A stretch of DNA of 64,000 nucleotides, taken from assembly GCF_002153375.1 (NCBI RefSeq), contig NZ_MTBQ01000002.1, positions 498,223 through 562,222 on the forward strand. The letters are read 5' to 3'. Of this stretch, positions 1-9,517 are shown piece by piece. Within the stretch, counting starts at the first letter, position 1, and every line of letters starts with the position of its first letter. The position numbers and the translations under genes were made by a program. The DNA is from Oceanobacillus rekensis. GTDB taxonomy: Bacteria > Bacillota > Bacilli > Bacillales > Amphibacillaceae. The notes under the pieces are model-generated. The model saw only the letters and a list, made by a program, of their open reading frames with translations, searched no databases and was not told the origin of the DNA.

Positions 1-344
1 GCGTTGGGGACAGGCTGCGCAGGCCATTTATGCAACCAAAGGAAAAAGGACTAAAGGTCGTTGGAATAATTCAAGGTACACCTGCAGCAAGATTAGAAGT
101 TTTCCCGGGTGAGACAATTGCAAAAGTAAATGGTAAAAAAGTAGTAACCGAAGCAGAATTTTATAAGGCATTGCAAGGAAGTGGTGCATTTTTCAAACTG
201 GATGTTCTCGATGATAATCAGGAAGTCCGGTTTGTACAAGGAGCATTATATGAAGGGGATCACCATGAACTTGGTCTGCTTTTTCCAGCCGCACCACATC
301 ACGAGAAACATAATAAGAAAACCGAATCAAAAATTACGGGCTGA
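1..344 (+). CDS. minJ: MinJ-like PDZ-domain protein, C-terminal part (5' end outside window)
   Basis: Open from the left edge (frame beginning at base 3) to a TGA at 342-344, so only the last ~114 residues are present. They form a PDZ domain: a GIIQGTPAARL strand-loop followed by PGETIAKVNGKKV, then a tail with RFVQGALYEGDHHELGLLF, which resembles the C-terminus of Bacillus MinJ, the membrane protein bridging DivIVA and MinD at the septum. The membrane segments expected upstream are not in the window. Position just before uvrB also fits Bacillaceae order. Another PDZ membrane protein is the alternative; the domain call is firm, the MinJ name fairly so. Confidence 0.72.
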   Translation, partial: VGDRLRRPFMQPKEKGLKVVGIIQGTPAARLEVFPGETIAKVNGKKVVTEAEFYKALQGSGAFFKLDVLDDNQEVRFVQGALYEGDHHELGLLFPAAPHHEKHNKKTESKITG

Positions 345-369
345 GCAACCATTTAAGTGGTTGCTTTTG
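344..369 (+). terminator. Probable terminator after minJ
   Basis: An 8-bp stem (AGCAACCA / TGGTTGCT) with a 6-nt loop starts at the last base of the minJ stop codon and is followed by a short T run. The T run is weak, so termination may be partial. Confidence 0.55.
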
Positions 370-467
370 CCGTTGTTAAAAGACGAAAATGAAATCTATG
401 AAAAGTGAAATGATTTTCTATTATGATTTATGGGTATTATAATTAAGAGAGTATCAAACAAAACAAT

Positions 468-499
468 CGAATACCTGTTCGTTTTTATGGTATTATAAA
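468..499 (+). promoter_or_regulatory. LexA/SOS box and promoter of uvrBA
   Basis: CGAATACCTGTTCG (468-481) fits the Gram-positive LexA box CGAAC-N4-GTTCG with one change in the outer arms. A -10-like TATTAT/TATAAA cluster lies just downstream (491-499), so LexA bound here would cover the promoter. SOS control of uvrBA is established in B. subtilis; here it is inferred from the site. Confidence 0.72.
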
Positions 500-542
500 A
501 TATATAGTAGAACGTTATACAAGAACGGAGGATGTATCCGTC

Positions 543-2522
543 ATGGATAAATTTGAATTGGTTTCAAAATATGAACCTGCAGGGGATCAACCTCTAGCGA
601 TAAAGGAAATAACAGAGAAGATCCTTTCGGGTCAGCGCCACCAGACATTGCTCGGTGCGACAGGAACAGGGAAAACATTTACTATGTCAAATGTAATTGA
701 GGAGATCAATCGACCGACATTGGTCATTGCCCATAATAAAACATTGGCAGGTCAATTATATAGTGAATTCAAGGAATTTTTTCCGAATAATGCGGTAGAG
801 TACTTTGTCAGTTATTATGATTACTACCAGCCGGAAGCATATGTCCCATCAACAGATACATTCATTGAAAAGGATGCAAGTATCAATGATGAAATTGATA
901 AATTACGTCACTCGGCTACATCTTCGCTTTTTGAACGTCAAGATGTGTTAATTGTATCCAGTGTATCTTGTATATATGGTTTAGGTAATCCGGAAGAATA
1001 TCGTAATCAGGTCCTTTCACTAAGAATGGGAATGGAAAAGGATCGGGATGAATTACTTCGCAATCTTGTAGACATTCAATATGCACGCAATGATATTAAC
1101 TTTCAGCGTGGTACGTTCCGTGTTAGAGGCGATTCTGTTGAAATTATTGCTGCTTCAAGGGAAGAGCGTTGTATCCGGGTAGAGTTTTTCGGAGATGAGA
1201 TAGACCGTATTCGAGAAGTCGATGCTCTAACAGGTGAAATCATTGGGGATCGGGAACATGTTGCCATTTTTCCTGCATCCCACTTTGTAACCGGTGAAGA
1301 GAAAATGAAAATAGCGATTAAAAACATAGAAACAGAATTGGAAGCTCGCTTAAAAGATTTACGTGAGGAAAACAAGCTTTTGGAAGCACAGCGGTTGGAA
1401 CAACGTACGAACTATGATTTGGAAATGATGCGGGAAATGGGATTCTGCTCTGGAATTGAGAACTACTCCCGTCATTTAACATTAAGAGAAGCAGGCGCAA
1501 CGCCATATACATTAATTGACTTTTTTCCAGATGATTTCCTTGTTGTTATTGATGAGTCCCATGTTACACTGCCACAAATCAGGGGAATGTTCAATGGGGA
1601 CCAGGCAAGAAAGCAGGTTCTTGTGGATCATGGGTTCCGTCTTCCTTCGGCAATGGATAATCGTCCATTAAGATTTCAGGAGTTTGAAGAAAAGACGAAA
1701 CAGCTTGTTTATGTGTCTGCAACACCTGGACCGTATGAACTGGAACATAACCCGGAAATGACGGAACAGATCATTCGTCCTACTGGTTTACTTGATCCAG
1801 AAATCGAAGTCCGACCAATCGAAGGTCAAATTGATAATTTAATAGAAGAAATTAATAAACGGTCAGAGAAAAATGAACGTGTTCTAGTTACGACACTTAC
1901 GAAAAAAATGTCTGAAGATCTTACCGACTATTTGAAAGAGGTTGGAATTAAGGTTTCCTACTTGCACTCGGAAATTAAAACATTAGAACGGATTGAAATT
2001 ATTCGTGATCTTCGCGTTGGTACGTTTGACGTTCTTATCGGAATTAACCTGCTTCGTGAAGGTTTGGATATTCCGGAAGTTTCCCTTGTTACCATTCTTG
2101 ATGCCGATAAGGAAGGATTCCTGCGTTCTGAACGAGCCCTAATTCAAACGATGGGTAGAGCTGCACGTAATGAAAATGGCAGAGTTATTATGTACGCTGA
2201 TAAGATCACTAACTCCATGCAGTTGGCGATGGATGAGACGACAAGGAGACGTAAGATTCAGAAGGCTTATAATGAGAAACATGGAATCACACCGAAAACG
2301 ATTATTAAAGAAGTCCGTGATGTGATTAAAGCAACTGTTGTAGCTGAAGATCAAGATAAATACGAAGGTAAATCTAAGAGTTTGAAGAAAATGACGAAGA
2401 AAGAAAGAGAAAAATTAGTCGTACAAATGGAAAAAGAAATGAAGGATGCTGCAAAGTCGCTTGATTTTGAAAAAGCAGCCGAACTTCGTGATGTTATATT
2501 TGAATTAAAAGCGGAAGGATGA
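543..2522 (+). CDS. uvrB: UvrABC excinuclease subunit B
   Basis: Helicase-like damage-verification subunit of nucleotide excision repair; it receives damaged DNA from UvrA and recruits UvrC for incision. At 659 aa it has family length. Visible motifs are Walker A GATGTGKT (residues 38-45), the beta-hairpin [12 protein letters not shown] (~92-103) that inserts between strands, DESH of motif II, helicase motifs in the second half, and a C-terminal UVR segment (about 620-655) that contacts UvrC. ATG follows a GGAGG ribosome site (526-530). It lies 7 bp before uvrA, forming one operon under the SOS-box-like site upstream. Confidence 0.97.
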   Translation: MDKFELVSKYEPAGDQPLAIKEITEKILSGQRHQTLLGATGTGKTFTMSNVIEEINRPTLVIAHNKTLAGQLYSEFKEFFPNNAVEYFVSYYDYYQPEAYVPSTDTFIEKDASINDEIDKLRHSATSSLFERQDVLIVSSVSCIYGLGNPEEYRNQVLSLRMGMEKDRDELLRNLVDIQYARNDINFQRGTFRVRGDSVEIIAASREERCIRVEFFGDEIDRIREVDALTGEIIGDREHVAIFPASHFVTGEEKMKIAIKNIETELEARLKDLREENKLLEAQRLEQRTNYDLEMMREMGFCSGIENYSRHLTLREAGATPYTLIDFFPDDFLVVIDESHVTLPQIRGMFNGDQARKQVLVDHGFRLPSAMDNRPLRFQEFEEKTKQLVYVSATPGPYELEHNPEMTEQIIRPTGLLDPEIEVRPIEGQIDNLIEEINKRSEKNERVLVTTLTKKMSEDLTDYLKEVGIKVSYLHSEIKTLERIEIIRDLRVGTFDVLIGINLLREGLDIPEVSLVTILDADKEGFLRSERALIQTMGRAARNENGRVIMYADKITNSMQLAMDETTRRRKIQKAYNEKHGITPKTIIKEVRDVIKATVVAEDQDKYEGKSKSLKKMTKKEREKLVVQMEKEMKDAAKSLDFEKAAELRDVIFELKAEG

Positions 2523-2529
2523 ACATTTC

Positions 2530-5409
2530 ATGCCTAGTAAGTCAATAATGATAAAGGGTGCAAGGGCACATAATTTGAAGAATGTAGATATTGAATTACC
2601 GAAAAATAAACTTATCGTTGTGACGGGTTTATCCGGATCCGGAAAATCCTCCCTTGCATTTGACACCATTTATGCAGAAGGACAGCGTCGTTATGTAGAG
2701 TCCCTCTCAGCGTATGCAAGACAATTTCTCGGTCAGATGGATAAACCTGATGTGGATGTCATTGATGGCTTATCACCGGCCATTTCGATTGACCAAAAAA
2801 CAACGAGTAAAAATCCGAGATCTACTGTTGGAACAGTAACAGAGATCTATGATTATTTGCGTTTACTATATGCACGAGTAGGACACCCAACATGCCCAAA
2901 ACATGAAATAGAGATTAGCTCACAGACGATTCAGCAAATGGTTGATCGGATTCTTGAATATCCAGAAAGAACCAAGCTGCAGATTCTGGCTCCCGTAATT
3001 TCTGGTAAAAAAGGTGAACATGTTAAAGTAATAGAGAAATTGAAACAGGAAGGCTATATTCGTATTCGGGTTGATAATGAAATGCGTGAAGTATCCGAAG
3101 AAATAAAGCTCGAGAAGAATAAAAAGCATTCTATTGAAGTTGTTATTGACCGTATCGTAATTAAAGAAGGTGTTGCAGGAAGGTTGGGTGATTCGATAGA
3201 AACAGCACTCCAATTGGGGGAAGGGAAGATTCTTGTTGATATTATTGGTCAGGAAGAACTGACTTTCAGCGAAAATCATGCATGTCCGATCTGCGGTTTC
3301 TCCATTGGCGATATGGAACCACGGCTCTTCTCCTTTAATAGTCCGTTTGGGGCTTGTACGAGCTGTGATGGTCTTGGTACAAAAATGGAAGTTGATCTTG
3401 ATCTTATTATTCCTGACTGGGAACAAACATTGAAGAAAAATGCAATTGCACCATGGGAACCGATTAGCTCACAATATTACCCGCAATTACTGAAGAGTGT
3501 TTGTGAACATTATGATATTGATATGAATATACCGGTTAAAGATATCCCAGAAGATAAAATGAATAAAATATTGTATGGAAGCGGTAAGGAGAAGATTAAC
3601 TTTCATTATGTAACTGATTTTGGTCGAGCACGTAGCAGTGACATTCTCTTTGAAGGTGTGATCAATAATATAGCCCGTCGCCATAAGGAGTCATCATCTG
3701 AGTTTACTCGTGAAACATTAGGAAAATATATGGCAGAAAAAAATTGCCCAACATGTAAAGGCCATCGTTTAAAAGAAGAGGCACGTGCAGTTTTAATTAA
3801 TGGATTACATGTAAGCAATGTGACTAATTTTTCTGTTGTAGAAGCTGTGGATTTTTTCAAAAATCTTAAATTGACTGAAAAGGAACAACAAATTGCCAAA
3901 ATGATCTTGCAGGAAATTGATAATCGATTAGAATTCCTACAAAATGTTGGACTGGATTATCTCACCCTATCCCGCGCAGCAGGAACGCTTTCAGGTGGAG
4001 AAGCGCAGCGTATCCGATTGGCAACTCAAATCGGCTCAGCATTAACTGGTGTGTTGTATGTGTTGGATGAACCATCGATCGGACTGCATCAGCGTGATAA
4101 TGACCGACTGATTGAAACACTAAAACGAATGCGTGACCTCGATAATACGTTGATTGTTGTAGAACATGATGAAGATACAATGCTTGCTGCAGACTGGCTT
4201 GTTGATATTGGGCCTGGTGCAGGAGAACATGGTGGGCAGATCATAGCAAATGATACGCCAGAAAAGGTAATGAAAAACGAGAATTCTTTAACAGGGAGAT
4301 ATTTATCCGGTAAAGAGTTTGTATCTGTACCTGCCAAACGTCGAAAAGCGGATAAGCGAAAAATTGAAATTTTGGGTGCAGCTGAAAATAATTTAAAAAA
4401 TGTTTCTGTTAAAATTCCAATTGGTTTAATGACCGTAGTGACAGGTGTATCCGGTTCAGGAAAAAGTACGCTGATTAATGAGATACTTTATAAATATTTA
4501 TCCAAAACATTGAATCGAGCAAACCACAAACCTGGTAAGCATAAAATGATTAAAGGAATCGAGCATATTGAAAAGATTATTGCTATCGATCAATCCCCGA
4601 TTGGACGTACACCAAGGTCAAATCCGGCCACATATACTGGGGTGTTTGATGATATTCGGGATCTGTTCTCCCAGACGAATGAGGCAAAGATACGGGGTTA
4701 TAAAAAAGGACGCTTCAGCTTTAATGTTAAGGGGGGACGCTGTGAAGCATGCCGTGGTGATGGCATCCTTAAAATTGAGATGCATTTCCTACCGGATGTC
4801 TATGTTCCATGCGAAGTGTGCCACGGTAAACGCTATAATCGTGAGACATTGGAAGTAAAATACAAAGGGAAAAGTATAGCCGATATTCTCGGTATGCGGG
4901 TTGAGGAAGCAGTTGACTTTTTTGCCCCTATTCCTAAAATAAAGCGTAAGGTACAAACTCTTTTTGATGTTGGTCTTGGCTATGTTAAACTTGGTCAGCC
5001 GGCAACAACACTATCAGGTGGAGAGGCGCAACGTGTTAAATTGGCAAGTGAGCTTCACAAGCGGTCTTCCGGTAAATCATTCTATATTTTAGATGAACCG
5101 ACAACAGGACTGCATGCAGACGACATCAAGCGGCTGCTTACCGTCTTACAGCGTCTTGTGGACAATGGAGATTCAGTCTTGATTATCGAACATAATCTGG
5201 ACGTAATCAAAAGTGCCGACCATATCATTGATCTTGGGCCTGAAGGTGGAGATAAGGGTGGTCAGATTGTTGCAACCGGAACACCTGAACAGATTGCAGA
5301 AAAAGCGGATATATCCTATACAGGTAGATATTTAAAATCCATTCTGGAACGTGATCGTAAACGAATGGAAACAGTATTAGCAGAGAAAGAAAAAATTAGC
5401 ACGAAATAA
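2530..5409 (+). CDS. uvrA: UvrABC excinuclease subunit A
   Basis: Damage-recognition ATPase of nucleotide excision repair, 959 aa. Two ABC ATPase halves are visible: the first Walker [10 protein letters not shown] lies near residue 32, the second GVSGSGKST near residue 640, each with its LSGGEAQR signature ([13 protein letters not shown] and [13 protein letters not shown]). Zinc-binding cysteine pairs occur at CPICG/CTSC, CPTC and CEAC/CEVC. The ribosome site AAGGA sits at the 3' end of uvrB, implying translational coupling. Followed by a strong terminator, so uvrBA is a two-gene operon. Confidence 0.97.
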   Translation: MPSKSIMIKGARAHNLKNVDIELPKNKLIVVTGLSGSGKSSLAFDTIYAEGQRRYVESLSAYARQFLGQMDKPDVDVIDGLSPAISIDQKTTSKNPRSTVGTVTEIYDYLRLLYARVGHPTCPKHEIEISSQTIQQMVDRILEYPERTKLQILAPVISGKKGEHVKVIEKLKQEGYIRIRVDNEMREVSEEIKLEKNKKHSIEVVIDRIVIKEGVAGRLGDSIETALQLGEGKILVDIIGQEELTFSENHACPICGFSIGDMEPRLFSFNSPFGACTSCDGLGTKMEVDLDLIIPDWEQTLKKNAIAPWEPISSQYYPQLLKSVCEHYDIDMNIPVKDIPEDKMNKILYGSGKEKINFHYVTDFGRARSSDILFEGVINNIARRHKESSSEFTRETLGKYMAEKNCPTCKGHRLKEEARAVLINGLHVSNVTNFSVVEAVDFFKNLKLTEKEQQIAKMILQEIDNRLEFLQNVGLDYLTLSRAAGTLSGGEAQRIRLATQIGSALTGVLYVLDEPSIGLHQRDNDRLIETLKRMRDLDNTLIVVEHDEDTMLAADWLVDIGPGAGEHGGQIIANDTPEKVMKNENSLTGRYLSGKEFVSVPAKRRKADKRKIEILGAAENNLKNVSVKIPIGLMTVVTGVSGSGKSTLINEILYKYLSKTLNRANHKPGKHKMIKGIEHIEKIIAIDQSPIGRTPRSNPATYTGVFDDIRDLFSQTNEAKIRGYKKGRFSFNVKGGRCEACRGDGILKIEMHFLPDVYVPCEVCHGKRYNRETLEVKYKGKSIADILGMRVEEAVDFFAPIPKIKRKVQTLFDVGLGYVKLGQPATTLSGGEAQRVKLASELHKRSSGKSFYILDEPTTGLHADDIKRLLTVLQRLVDNGDSVLIIEHNLDVIKSADHIIDLGPEGGDKGGQIVATGTPEQIAEKADISYTGRYLKSILERDRKRMETVLAEKEKISTK

Positions 5410-5414
5410 CAATC

Positions 5415-5453
5415 AAAAGACAGGAAACGCTATATCGGCACCTGTCTTTTCTT
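5415..5453 (+). terminator. Terminator of uvrBA
   Basis: Perfect 10-bp stem AAAAGACAGG / CCTGTCTTTT (5415-5424 and 5441-5450) with 16-nt loop, ending in a T-rich run just after the uvrA stop. Confidence 0.85.
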
Positions 5454-5510
5454 TACATATCATTCGACAAGGCTGTTTTAGCATTTATTGTTGTTAACTG
5501 CCCCATAGTT

Positions 5511-5675
5511 GAGATAAACTGCGAAGTAACTGCTGGTTTTCTATCAGTATGCAGAAACTTCGGCGATCAAAGCACATACTTATAGTAATCATCTTGCAGT
5601 TATTTCGTAGTTTATCAAAACTATGAAGTTTAAAAAAAGCAACGATTCTTTTCGGCGGGACGAGTAACTGTCCCA
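5511..5675 (+). repeat. Dispersed TIR-bounded repeat, copy A (core inverted)
   Basis: Left end GAGATAAACTGCGAAGTAAC and right end (5593-5616) are inverted repeats of each other. The core 5541-5568 is the reverse complement of the core of copy B (25 of 28 bases), while the tail (~5641-5675, with TTCGGCGGGACGAGTAACTG) has the same orientation as in copies B and C. No coding capacity. With the uvrA terminator it fills most of the uvrA-yojF gap. Confidence 0.7.
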
Positions 5676-5734
5676 AAGTTTATAAAAAAAGTCTTCGAAT
5701 AAAACCGGGAAGTAACAGGCGCTGATCATTTTTT

Positions 5735-5763
5735 TTGACGTTTGGGGTGTGTTTCGGTACAGT
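5735..5763 (+). promoter_or_regulatory. Probable sigma-A promoter of yojF-bshB2
   Basis: TTGACG (5735-5740), 17-bp spacer, TACAGT (5758-5763), placed about 30 bp before the yojF start. The -10 matches consensus at 4 of 6 positions. Confidence 0.55.
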
Positions 5764-5793
5764 AAAATTAGTTGAAAATTGGAGGATGGAAAG

Positions 5794-6147
5794 ATGAAGC
5801 CAATTGAAATAGAAAAAGTACAAGCTGTCTTGGACGGGTTTACGAATAAAAGCGTGTACGTGCATTTGGAAACTACGAATGGAGCATATGCAAGTCATCT
5901 TAATGACCAGGCATATAATGTTGGAGCATATATACGAAATGCAAATGTAGTATTTAATCAGGCAAAGCTGGTTGGCAATGGTAAGGTATATCGTGCCGGT
6001 TTAAAAATGGAAATGGGCTGGATTTATGCAGAGGGCCTGACAGACTGGATCATGCATGAAGATACAAAATTATTGCTTGCAGGGCATGATCGTGAAGGTA
6101 GACTGATGGTTTCTCTAGAAATAAGTGAAACACCTTTTAGCTATTAA
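5794..6147 (+). CDS. yojF: YojF family protein (DUF1806), partner gene of bshB2
   Basis: Small soluble protein of 117 aa of the YojF/DUF1806 family, whose molecular role is not established. It is recognised from the overall sequence (MKPIEIEKVQAVLDGF start; GAYASH; VYRAGLKMEMGWIYAEGLTD) and from its place directly before the bacillithiol deacetylase gene, the same pair as yojF-yojG in B. subtilis. The ATG at 5794 is chosen over an upstream TTG because GGAGG at 5781-5785 is 8 nt before it. A helper or stability role for BshB2 is only a guess from the constant gene pairing. Confidence 0.85.
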   Translation: MKPIEIEKVQAVLDGFTNKSVYVHLETTNGAYASHLNDQAYNVGAYIRNANVVFNQAKLVGNGKVYRAGLKMEMGWIYAEGLTDWIMHEDTKLLLAGHDREGRLMVSLEISETPFSY

Positions 6148-6173
6148 ATTAAATTTGGAAATAGGTGAATAGA

Positions 6174-6845
6174 ATGGAAAAACATGTTGTCGTAATATAT
6201 CCCCATCCTGATGATGAATCATTTGGTGCAGCAGGGTCGATTGCTAAATTCCGTGATCAGGGAGTACCTGTTACTTATTTATGTGGAACTTTAGGAGAGA
6301 TGGGTAGAAACATGGGTAATCCGACATATGCCAATCGGGAGACATTGTCGGTTATTCGAAAAGAAGAATTGATGAATGCCTGTAAAGTGCTTGATATCGA
6401 ATTAAAGATGCTAGGGTATCGTGATAAGACGCTTGAATTCGAAAACCGTAACGAAGTGGCAGCTAACTTAAAACAAATAATGGAAGAAATTGGTCCGAGT
6501 TTAGTCATCACGCATTATCCGGAACATGCCGTACATCCAGACCATGATGCACTGGGAGCAGCTGCGATTGAAGCAGTTCGCTTAATGGATGTTGAGCATC
6601 GTCCAGTTGTTTGGGCGCAAGCAATAACAAATGACTATCATGAGGTACTTGGAAAGCCAGATATCCGTAACGATATTAGTGACTTTTTTGAAAAGAAAAC
6701 GGAAGCAATCTTTTGTCATGATTCACAAGCTTCAGGTATACTAAGCCAATTCAAGCATATTGATAAACTTGAAAGTGAGATACAGGAAGATATTAAAGAA
6801 AGATTCAGTATGGAAGAATTTTACACCTGGAAATTTGAAGATTAA
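6174..6845 (+). CDS. bshB2: Bacillithiol biosynthesis deacetylase BshB2
   Basis: PIG-L/LmbE family zinc deacetylase of 223 aa that removes the acetyl group from GlcNAc-malate to give GlcN-malate in bacillithiol synthesis, the low-molecular-weight thiol of Firmicutes. The metal and catalytic motif PHPDDE is near residues 11-16 and the second motif HPDHD near residue 122. GTG at 6165 is possible, but AGGTG at 6161-6165 is better placed for the ATG at 6174. Eighteen to 26 bp separate it from yojF, so the two form one unit ended by a terminator. BshB1 paralogues share the fold; adjacency to yojF favours BshB2. Confidence 0.9.
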   Translation: MEKHVVVIYPHPDDESFGAAGSIAKFRDQGVPVTYLCGTLGEMGRNMGNPTYANRETLSVIRKEELMNACKVLDIELKMLGYRDKTLEFENRNEVAANLKQIMEEIGPSLVITHYPEHAVHPDHDALGAAAIEAVRLMDVEHRPVVWAQAITNDYHEVLGKPDIRNDISDFFEKKTEAIFCHDSQASGILSQFKHIDKLESEIQEDIKERFSMEEFYTWKFED

Positions 6846-6848
6846 TCG

Positions 6849-6880
6849 AATTCCCCTGGCTTAGCTGCAGGGGAATTTTT
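6849..6880 (+). terminator. Terminator of yojF-bshB2
   Basis: 10-bp stem AATTCCCCTG / CAGGGGAATT with a 9-nt loop and a T run, directly after the bshB2 stop. Confidence 0.85.
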
Positions 6881-6886
6881 AAGTTA

Positions 6887-6913
6887 GGAAACTTTTTATA
6901 GCTGAAAAACGTA
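6887..6913 (+). promoter_or_regulatory. ECF (sigma-W-like) promoter of yvlCD
   Basis: GGAAAC (6887-6892), 17-bp spacer, CGTA (6910-6913), close to the sigma-W pattern TGAAAC-N16/17-CGTA. The yvlABCD operon is a known sigma-W target in B. subtilis, which supports the reading. Confidence 0.6.
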
Positions 6914-6971
6914 TATATATTTATAAGGAAAGAAATTTAAAAATAAAGTATAACTTGAGGAGGATGTTTAG

Positions 6972-7166
6972 ATGAAGCGGTTATACCGATCTACTTCAAA
7001 TAAGATGTTATCAGGAGTACTTGGTGGGCTGGGTGATTATTTCCATATTGATGCAACACTATTGAGATTAGCATTTGCGCTATTACTTATCCCCAGTTTT
7101 ATGACCTTTGCTTTGGTATATATTGTAGCAGCCATCATTATACCTAAAGAAGAGGAAATTTATTGA
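6972..7166 (+). CDS. yvlC: PspC-domain small membrane protein (YvlC)
   Basis: 64-aa protein made almost entirely of a PspC domain: an N-terminal KRLYRSTSNKMLSGVLGGLGDYF segment followed by one hydrophobic helix (about residues 30-56) and an acidic end. PspC proteins act in envelope-stress responses at the membrane. A strong GAGGAGG precedes the ATG. Its stop overlaps the start of the next gene (TGATG), as in yvlCD of B. subtilis; yvlA and yvlB are not present here. Confidence 0.9.
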   Translation: MKRLYRSTSNKMLSGVLGGLGDYFHIDATLLRLAFALLLIPSFMTFALVYIVAAIIIPKEEEIY

Positions 7167-7525
7167 TGCTTATAAGATGGATTGTATCCCTCATGCTAAA
7201 TGCAATTGCGTTGACAGCTGTAGCACAACTATTTGATTCATTCCATTTGGAAGACTTTGGTACTGCATTCTTAGCAAGCTTTATTTTGGCAATCCTAAAT
7301 ATATTGATTAAGCCGATTTTAATCATCCTAACATTACCAATCACCATCCTAACTTTTGGCTTATTTTTAATTGTCATTAATGCGATTACGTTAATGTTAA
7401 CTCAAGGGTTAATTGGGTCTTCCTTTGTCATTGATGGTTTTGGTGTAGCGGTTATTGCATCCATTGTCATTTCGCTGATTAGTATGGTATTGAACAATTT
7501 AATAAAAGATTCTTTTAAAAGATAA
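7166..7525 (+). CDS. yvlD: YvlD-like four-helix membrane protein (phage holin family IV)
   Basis: 119-aa integral membrane protein with about four hydrophobic stretches (around residues 4-20, 29-50, 55-75 and 90-112) of the family often annotated as phage holin family or YvlD. Function unknown; it travels with PspC-like yvlC and probably shares its envelope-stress control. The ATG overlaps the yvlC stop by one base, which argues for coupled translation and against the in-frame TTG three bases upstream. Not a prophage gene: no phage neighbours. Confidence 0.85.
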   Translation: MLIRWIVSLMLNAIALTAVAQLFDSFHLEDFGTAFLASFILAILNILIKPILIILTLPITILTFGLFLIVINAITLMLTQGLIGSSFVIDGFGVAVIASIVISLISMVLNNLIKDSFKR

Positions 7526-7554
7526 AAACGTAGGCTCAAGTCTACGTTTTTTAC
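7524..7554 (+). terminator. Terminator of yvlCD
   Basis: 10-bp stem AAAAACGTAG / CTACGTTTTT with 8-nt loop and T run overlapping the yvlD stop. Confidence 0.85.
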
Positions 7555-7617
7555 ATTGCATATGCTAAAATGTATATCAGTAAGCATGTCCATAAGAATG
7601 ATAGGAGGAGCTTGTTT

Positions 7618-8556
7618 ATGGCAGCAGTTGTCCGCACAAAAGATTTACTGGGAAATTTCAATCTTGCATTAATAGCAGGGGAGGATGGCATCAACAGAGA
7701 AATCATTACAAGTGATATTTCAAGGCCTGGTATTGAAATGACAGGTTATTTTCAATATTATCCAAAAGAACGCCTTCAGTTAATCGGAAGAACCGAAATG
7801 ACTTATTTTCTCGACTTAAGTGATGAACAAAAAAGGGATCGGGCAAGAAACCTTTGTACGGATGTCACACCAGGAATAGTTGTGTCTAGGGGAATGGACA
7901 TTCCAGAAATCTTAATTGAAGAGGCAAATGAAGCTGGTGTTCCAATTCTTCATTCACCGAGAAAAACGACTCGTGTCATCAGCAGACTCACTAACTATTT
8001 GGAGGCGAAATTTGCACCATTTACTGCCATTCATGGCGTTTTAGTTGATATTTATGGTGTCGGCGTGCTAATTATCGGCCAAAGTGGAGTCGGTAAAAGT
8101 GAGACTGCATTGGAGCTTGTAAAAAATGGCCATCGTCTTGTAGCTGATGACAGCGTGGAAATTCGGCAGGAGGATTATGACAGTCTAATTGGAAATTCAC
8201 CTCCACTTATCGAACATTTATTGGAAATTCGTGGACTTGGGATTATCAATGTAATGACATTATTCGGTGCAGGTGCCGTTCGCAGCAGAAAAAGGATTTC
8301 CTTAGTAATCAATCTGGAAAATTGGGACGAAAAGAAACAATATGATCGTCTAGGTCTTGATGAAGATACAATGAAAATTTTGGATGTACATATACCAAAA
8401 TCAACAATTCCTGTTCGGCCAGGAAGAAACCTTGCAGTTATTATTGAAGTCGCAGCAATGAATTATCGTTTGAAACGAATGGGTGTCAATGCAGCTGAAG
8501 AGTTTTCAGAACGACTAACAACCATGATTGAAGATGAACAAAAGAATGAAGATTAG
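7618..8556 (+). CDS. hprK: HPr kinase/phosphorylase
   Basis: Bifunctional sensor enzyme that phosphorylates HPr and Crh on Ser46 and removes the phosphate, setting CcpA-dependent catabolite repression in Firmicutes. 312 aa, family length. The P-loop GQSGVGKS is at residues 154-161, preceded by the HG motif near H139, and the HPrK/P C-terminal signature appears around [10 protein letters not shown]. An upstream in-frame ATG is rejected because AGGAGG (7603-7608) lies 9 bp before the ATG at 7618. Followed 12 bp later by lgt as in B. subtilis. Its targets crh (22.6 kb) and ptsI (46 kb) are in the same window; ptsH is not. Confidence 0.97.
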   Translation: MAAVVRTKDLLGNFNLALIAGEDGINREIITSDISRPGIEMTGYFQYYPKERLQLIGRTEMTYFLDLSDEQKRDRARNLCTDVTPGIVVSRGMDIPEILIEEANEAGVPILHSPRKTTRVISRLTNYLEAKFAPFTAIHGVLVDIYGVGVLIIGQSGVGKSETALELVKNGHRLVADDSVEIRQEDYDSLIGNSPPLIEHLLEIRGLGIINVMTLFGAGAVRSRKRISLVINLENWDEKKQYDRLGLDEDTMKILDVHIPKSTIPVRPGRNLAVIIEVAAMNYRLKRMGVNAAEEFSERLTTMIEDEQKNED

Positions 8557-8568
8557 GAGTGATGTTCT

Positions 8569-9450
8569 TTGTTATTTAGCGCACCCGCATTAGATAGGGT
8601 ATTTCTTGAATTAGGTCCTTTTACCGTTTATTGGTATGGTGTTATTATCGCGTTTGGTGCCTTTTTAGGGGTTTACTTAGCTTCAAAAGAGGCAGACCGT
8701 CTAGGATTAAAAAAAGATATCCTTATCGACTTTGTAGTTTTTGCTGTTCCAATAGCAATTATTTGTGCACGTATTTACTATGTTATTTTTGAATGGGAAA
8801 GATATGCAGATGGACCTTGGTGGAGTATTTTCGCCATCTGGGAAGGTGGTATTGCCATTCATGGGGCTGTTTTCGGTGGAGTACTTACTGCTATCGTCTT
8901 TGCAAGAGTAAGAGACGTTTCATTTTGGCAAATCGCAGATATTGTTGCACCGAGTTTAATTCTTGCACAGGCAATCGGCCGCTGGGGAAATTTTATGAAC
9001 CAAGAAGCACATGGCGGACCGATTTCGCAATCTACATATGAAAGTTTTCATCAGTATTTACCAGACTTTATCATGAATCAGATGACGATCGATGGAGTCA
9101 TGTATCATCCGACATTCCTATATGAATCATTTTGGAATATTCTCGTCTTTATTCTCCTTATTTTGATGAGAAAATATAATCCATTACGCGGAGAAATATT
9201 CTTAAGCTATGCGATATTTTATTCAATCGGTCGTTACTTCATTGAAGGACTTCGTACAGATAGTCTATATGTGTTCGGTGAAGTACGGACGGCACAATTG
9301 ATTTCGATCTTGTTGATTGTCATATCCATCATATTAATTATTTACAGACGGAAAACGGTAACAGTAAGATATAAGGATACACCGATTCCTGAGAAGAAGA
9401 AAACCAATCATAATCATAATAAAAAGAAGCGAAAAAAGAAGAAAAATTAA
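8569..9450 (+). CDS. lgt: Prolipoprotein diacylglyceryl transferase
   Basis: Membrane enzyme that transfers diacylglycerol from phosphatidylglycerol to the lipobox cysteine of prolipoproteins, the first step of lipoprotein maturation. 293 aa with about seven membrane segments. The conserved HG motif is at H98 (AIHGAVFGG) and the Lgt signature [15 protein letters not shown] at about 136-150, including the essential Arg (R138). The start is TTG with AGGAGTG 7 bp upstream. The C-terminal tail is very basic (KKKRKKKKN). Probably co-transcribed with hprK. Confidence 0.97.
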   Translation: MLFSAPALDRVFLELGPFTVYWYGVIIAFGAFLGVYLASKEADRLGLKKDILIDFVVFAVPIAIICARIYYVIFEWERYADGPWWSIFAIWEGGIAIHGAVFGGVLTAIVFARVRDVSFWQIADIVAPSLILAQAIGRWGNFMNQEAHGGPISQSTYESFHQYLPDFIMNQMTIDGVMYHPTFLYESFWNILVFILLILMRKYNPLRGEIFLSYAIFYSIGRYFIEGLRTDSLYVFGEVRTAQLISILLIVISIILIIYRRKTVTVRYKDTPIPEKKKTNHNHNKKKRKKKKN

Positions 9451-9517
9451 TATACCTGTATGAATGGATATAAATTGAGGTTTACCTTATTACTGTATTT
9501 GAAAGAGGGGTAGTCAG

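Noticed and set aside
4568..4858. 96-codon frame inside uvrA
   Set aside because: Shadow of the zinc-finger-containing segment of uvrA in another frame.
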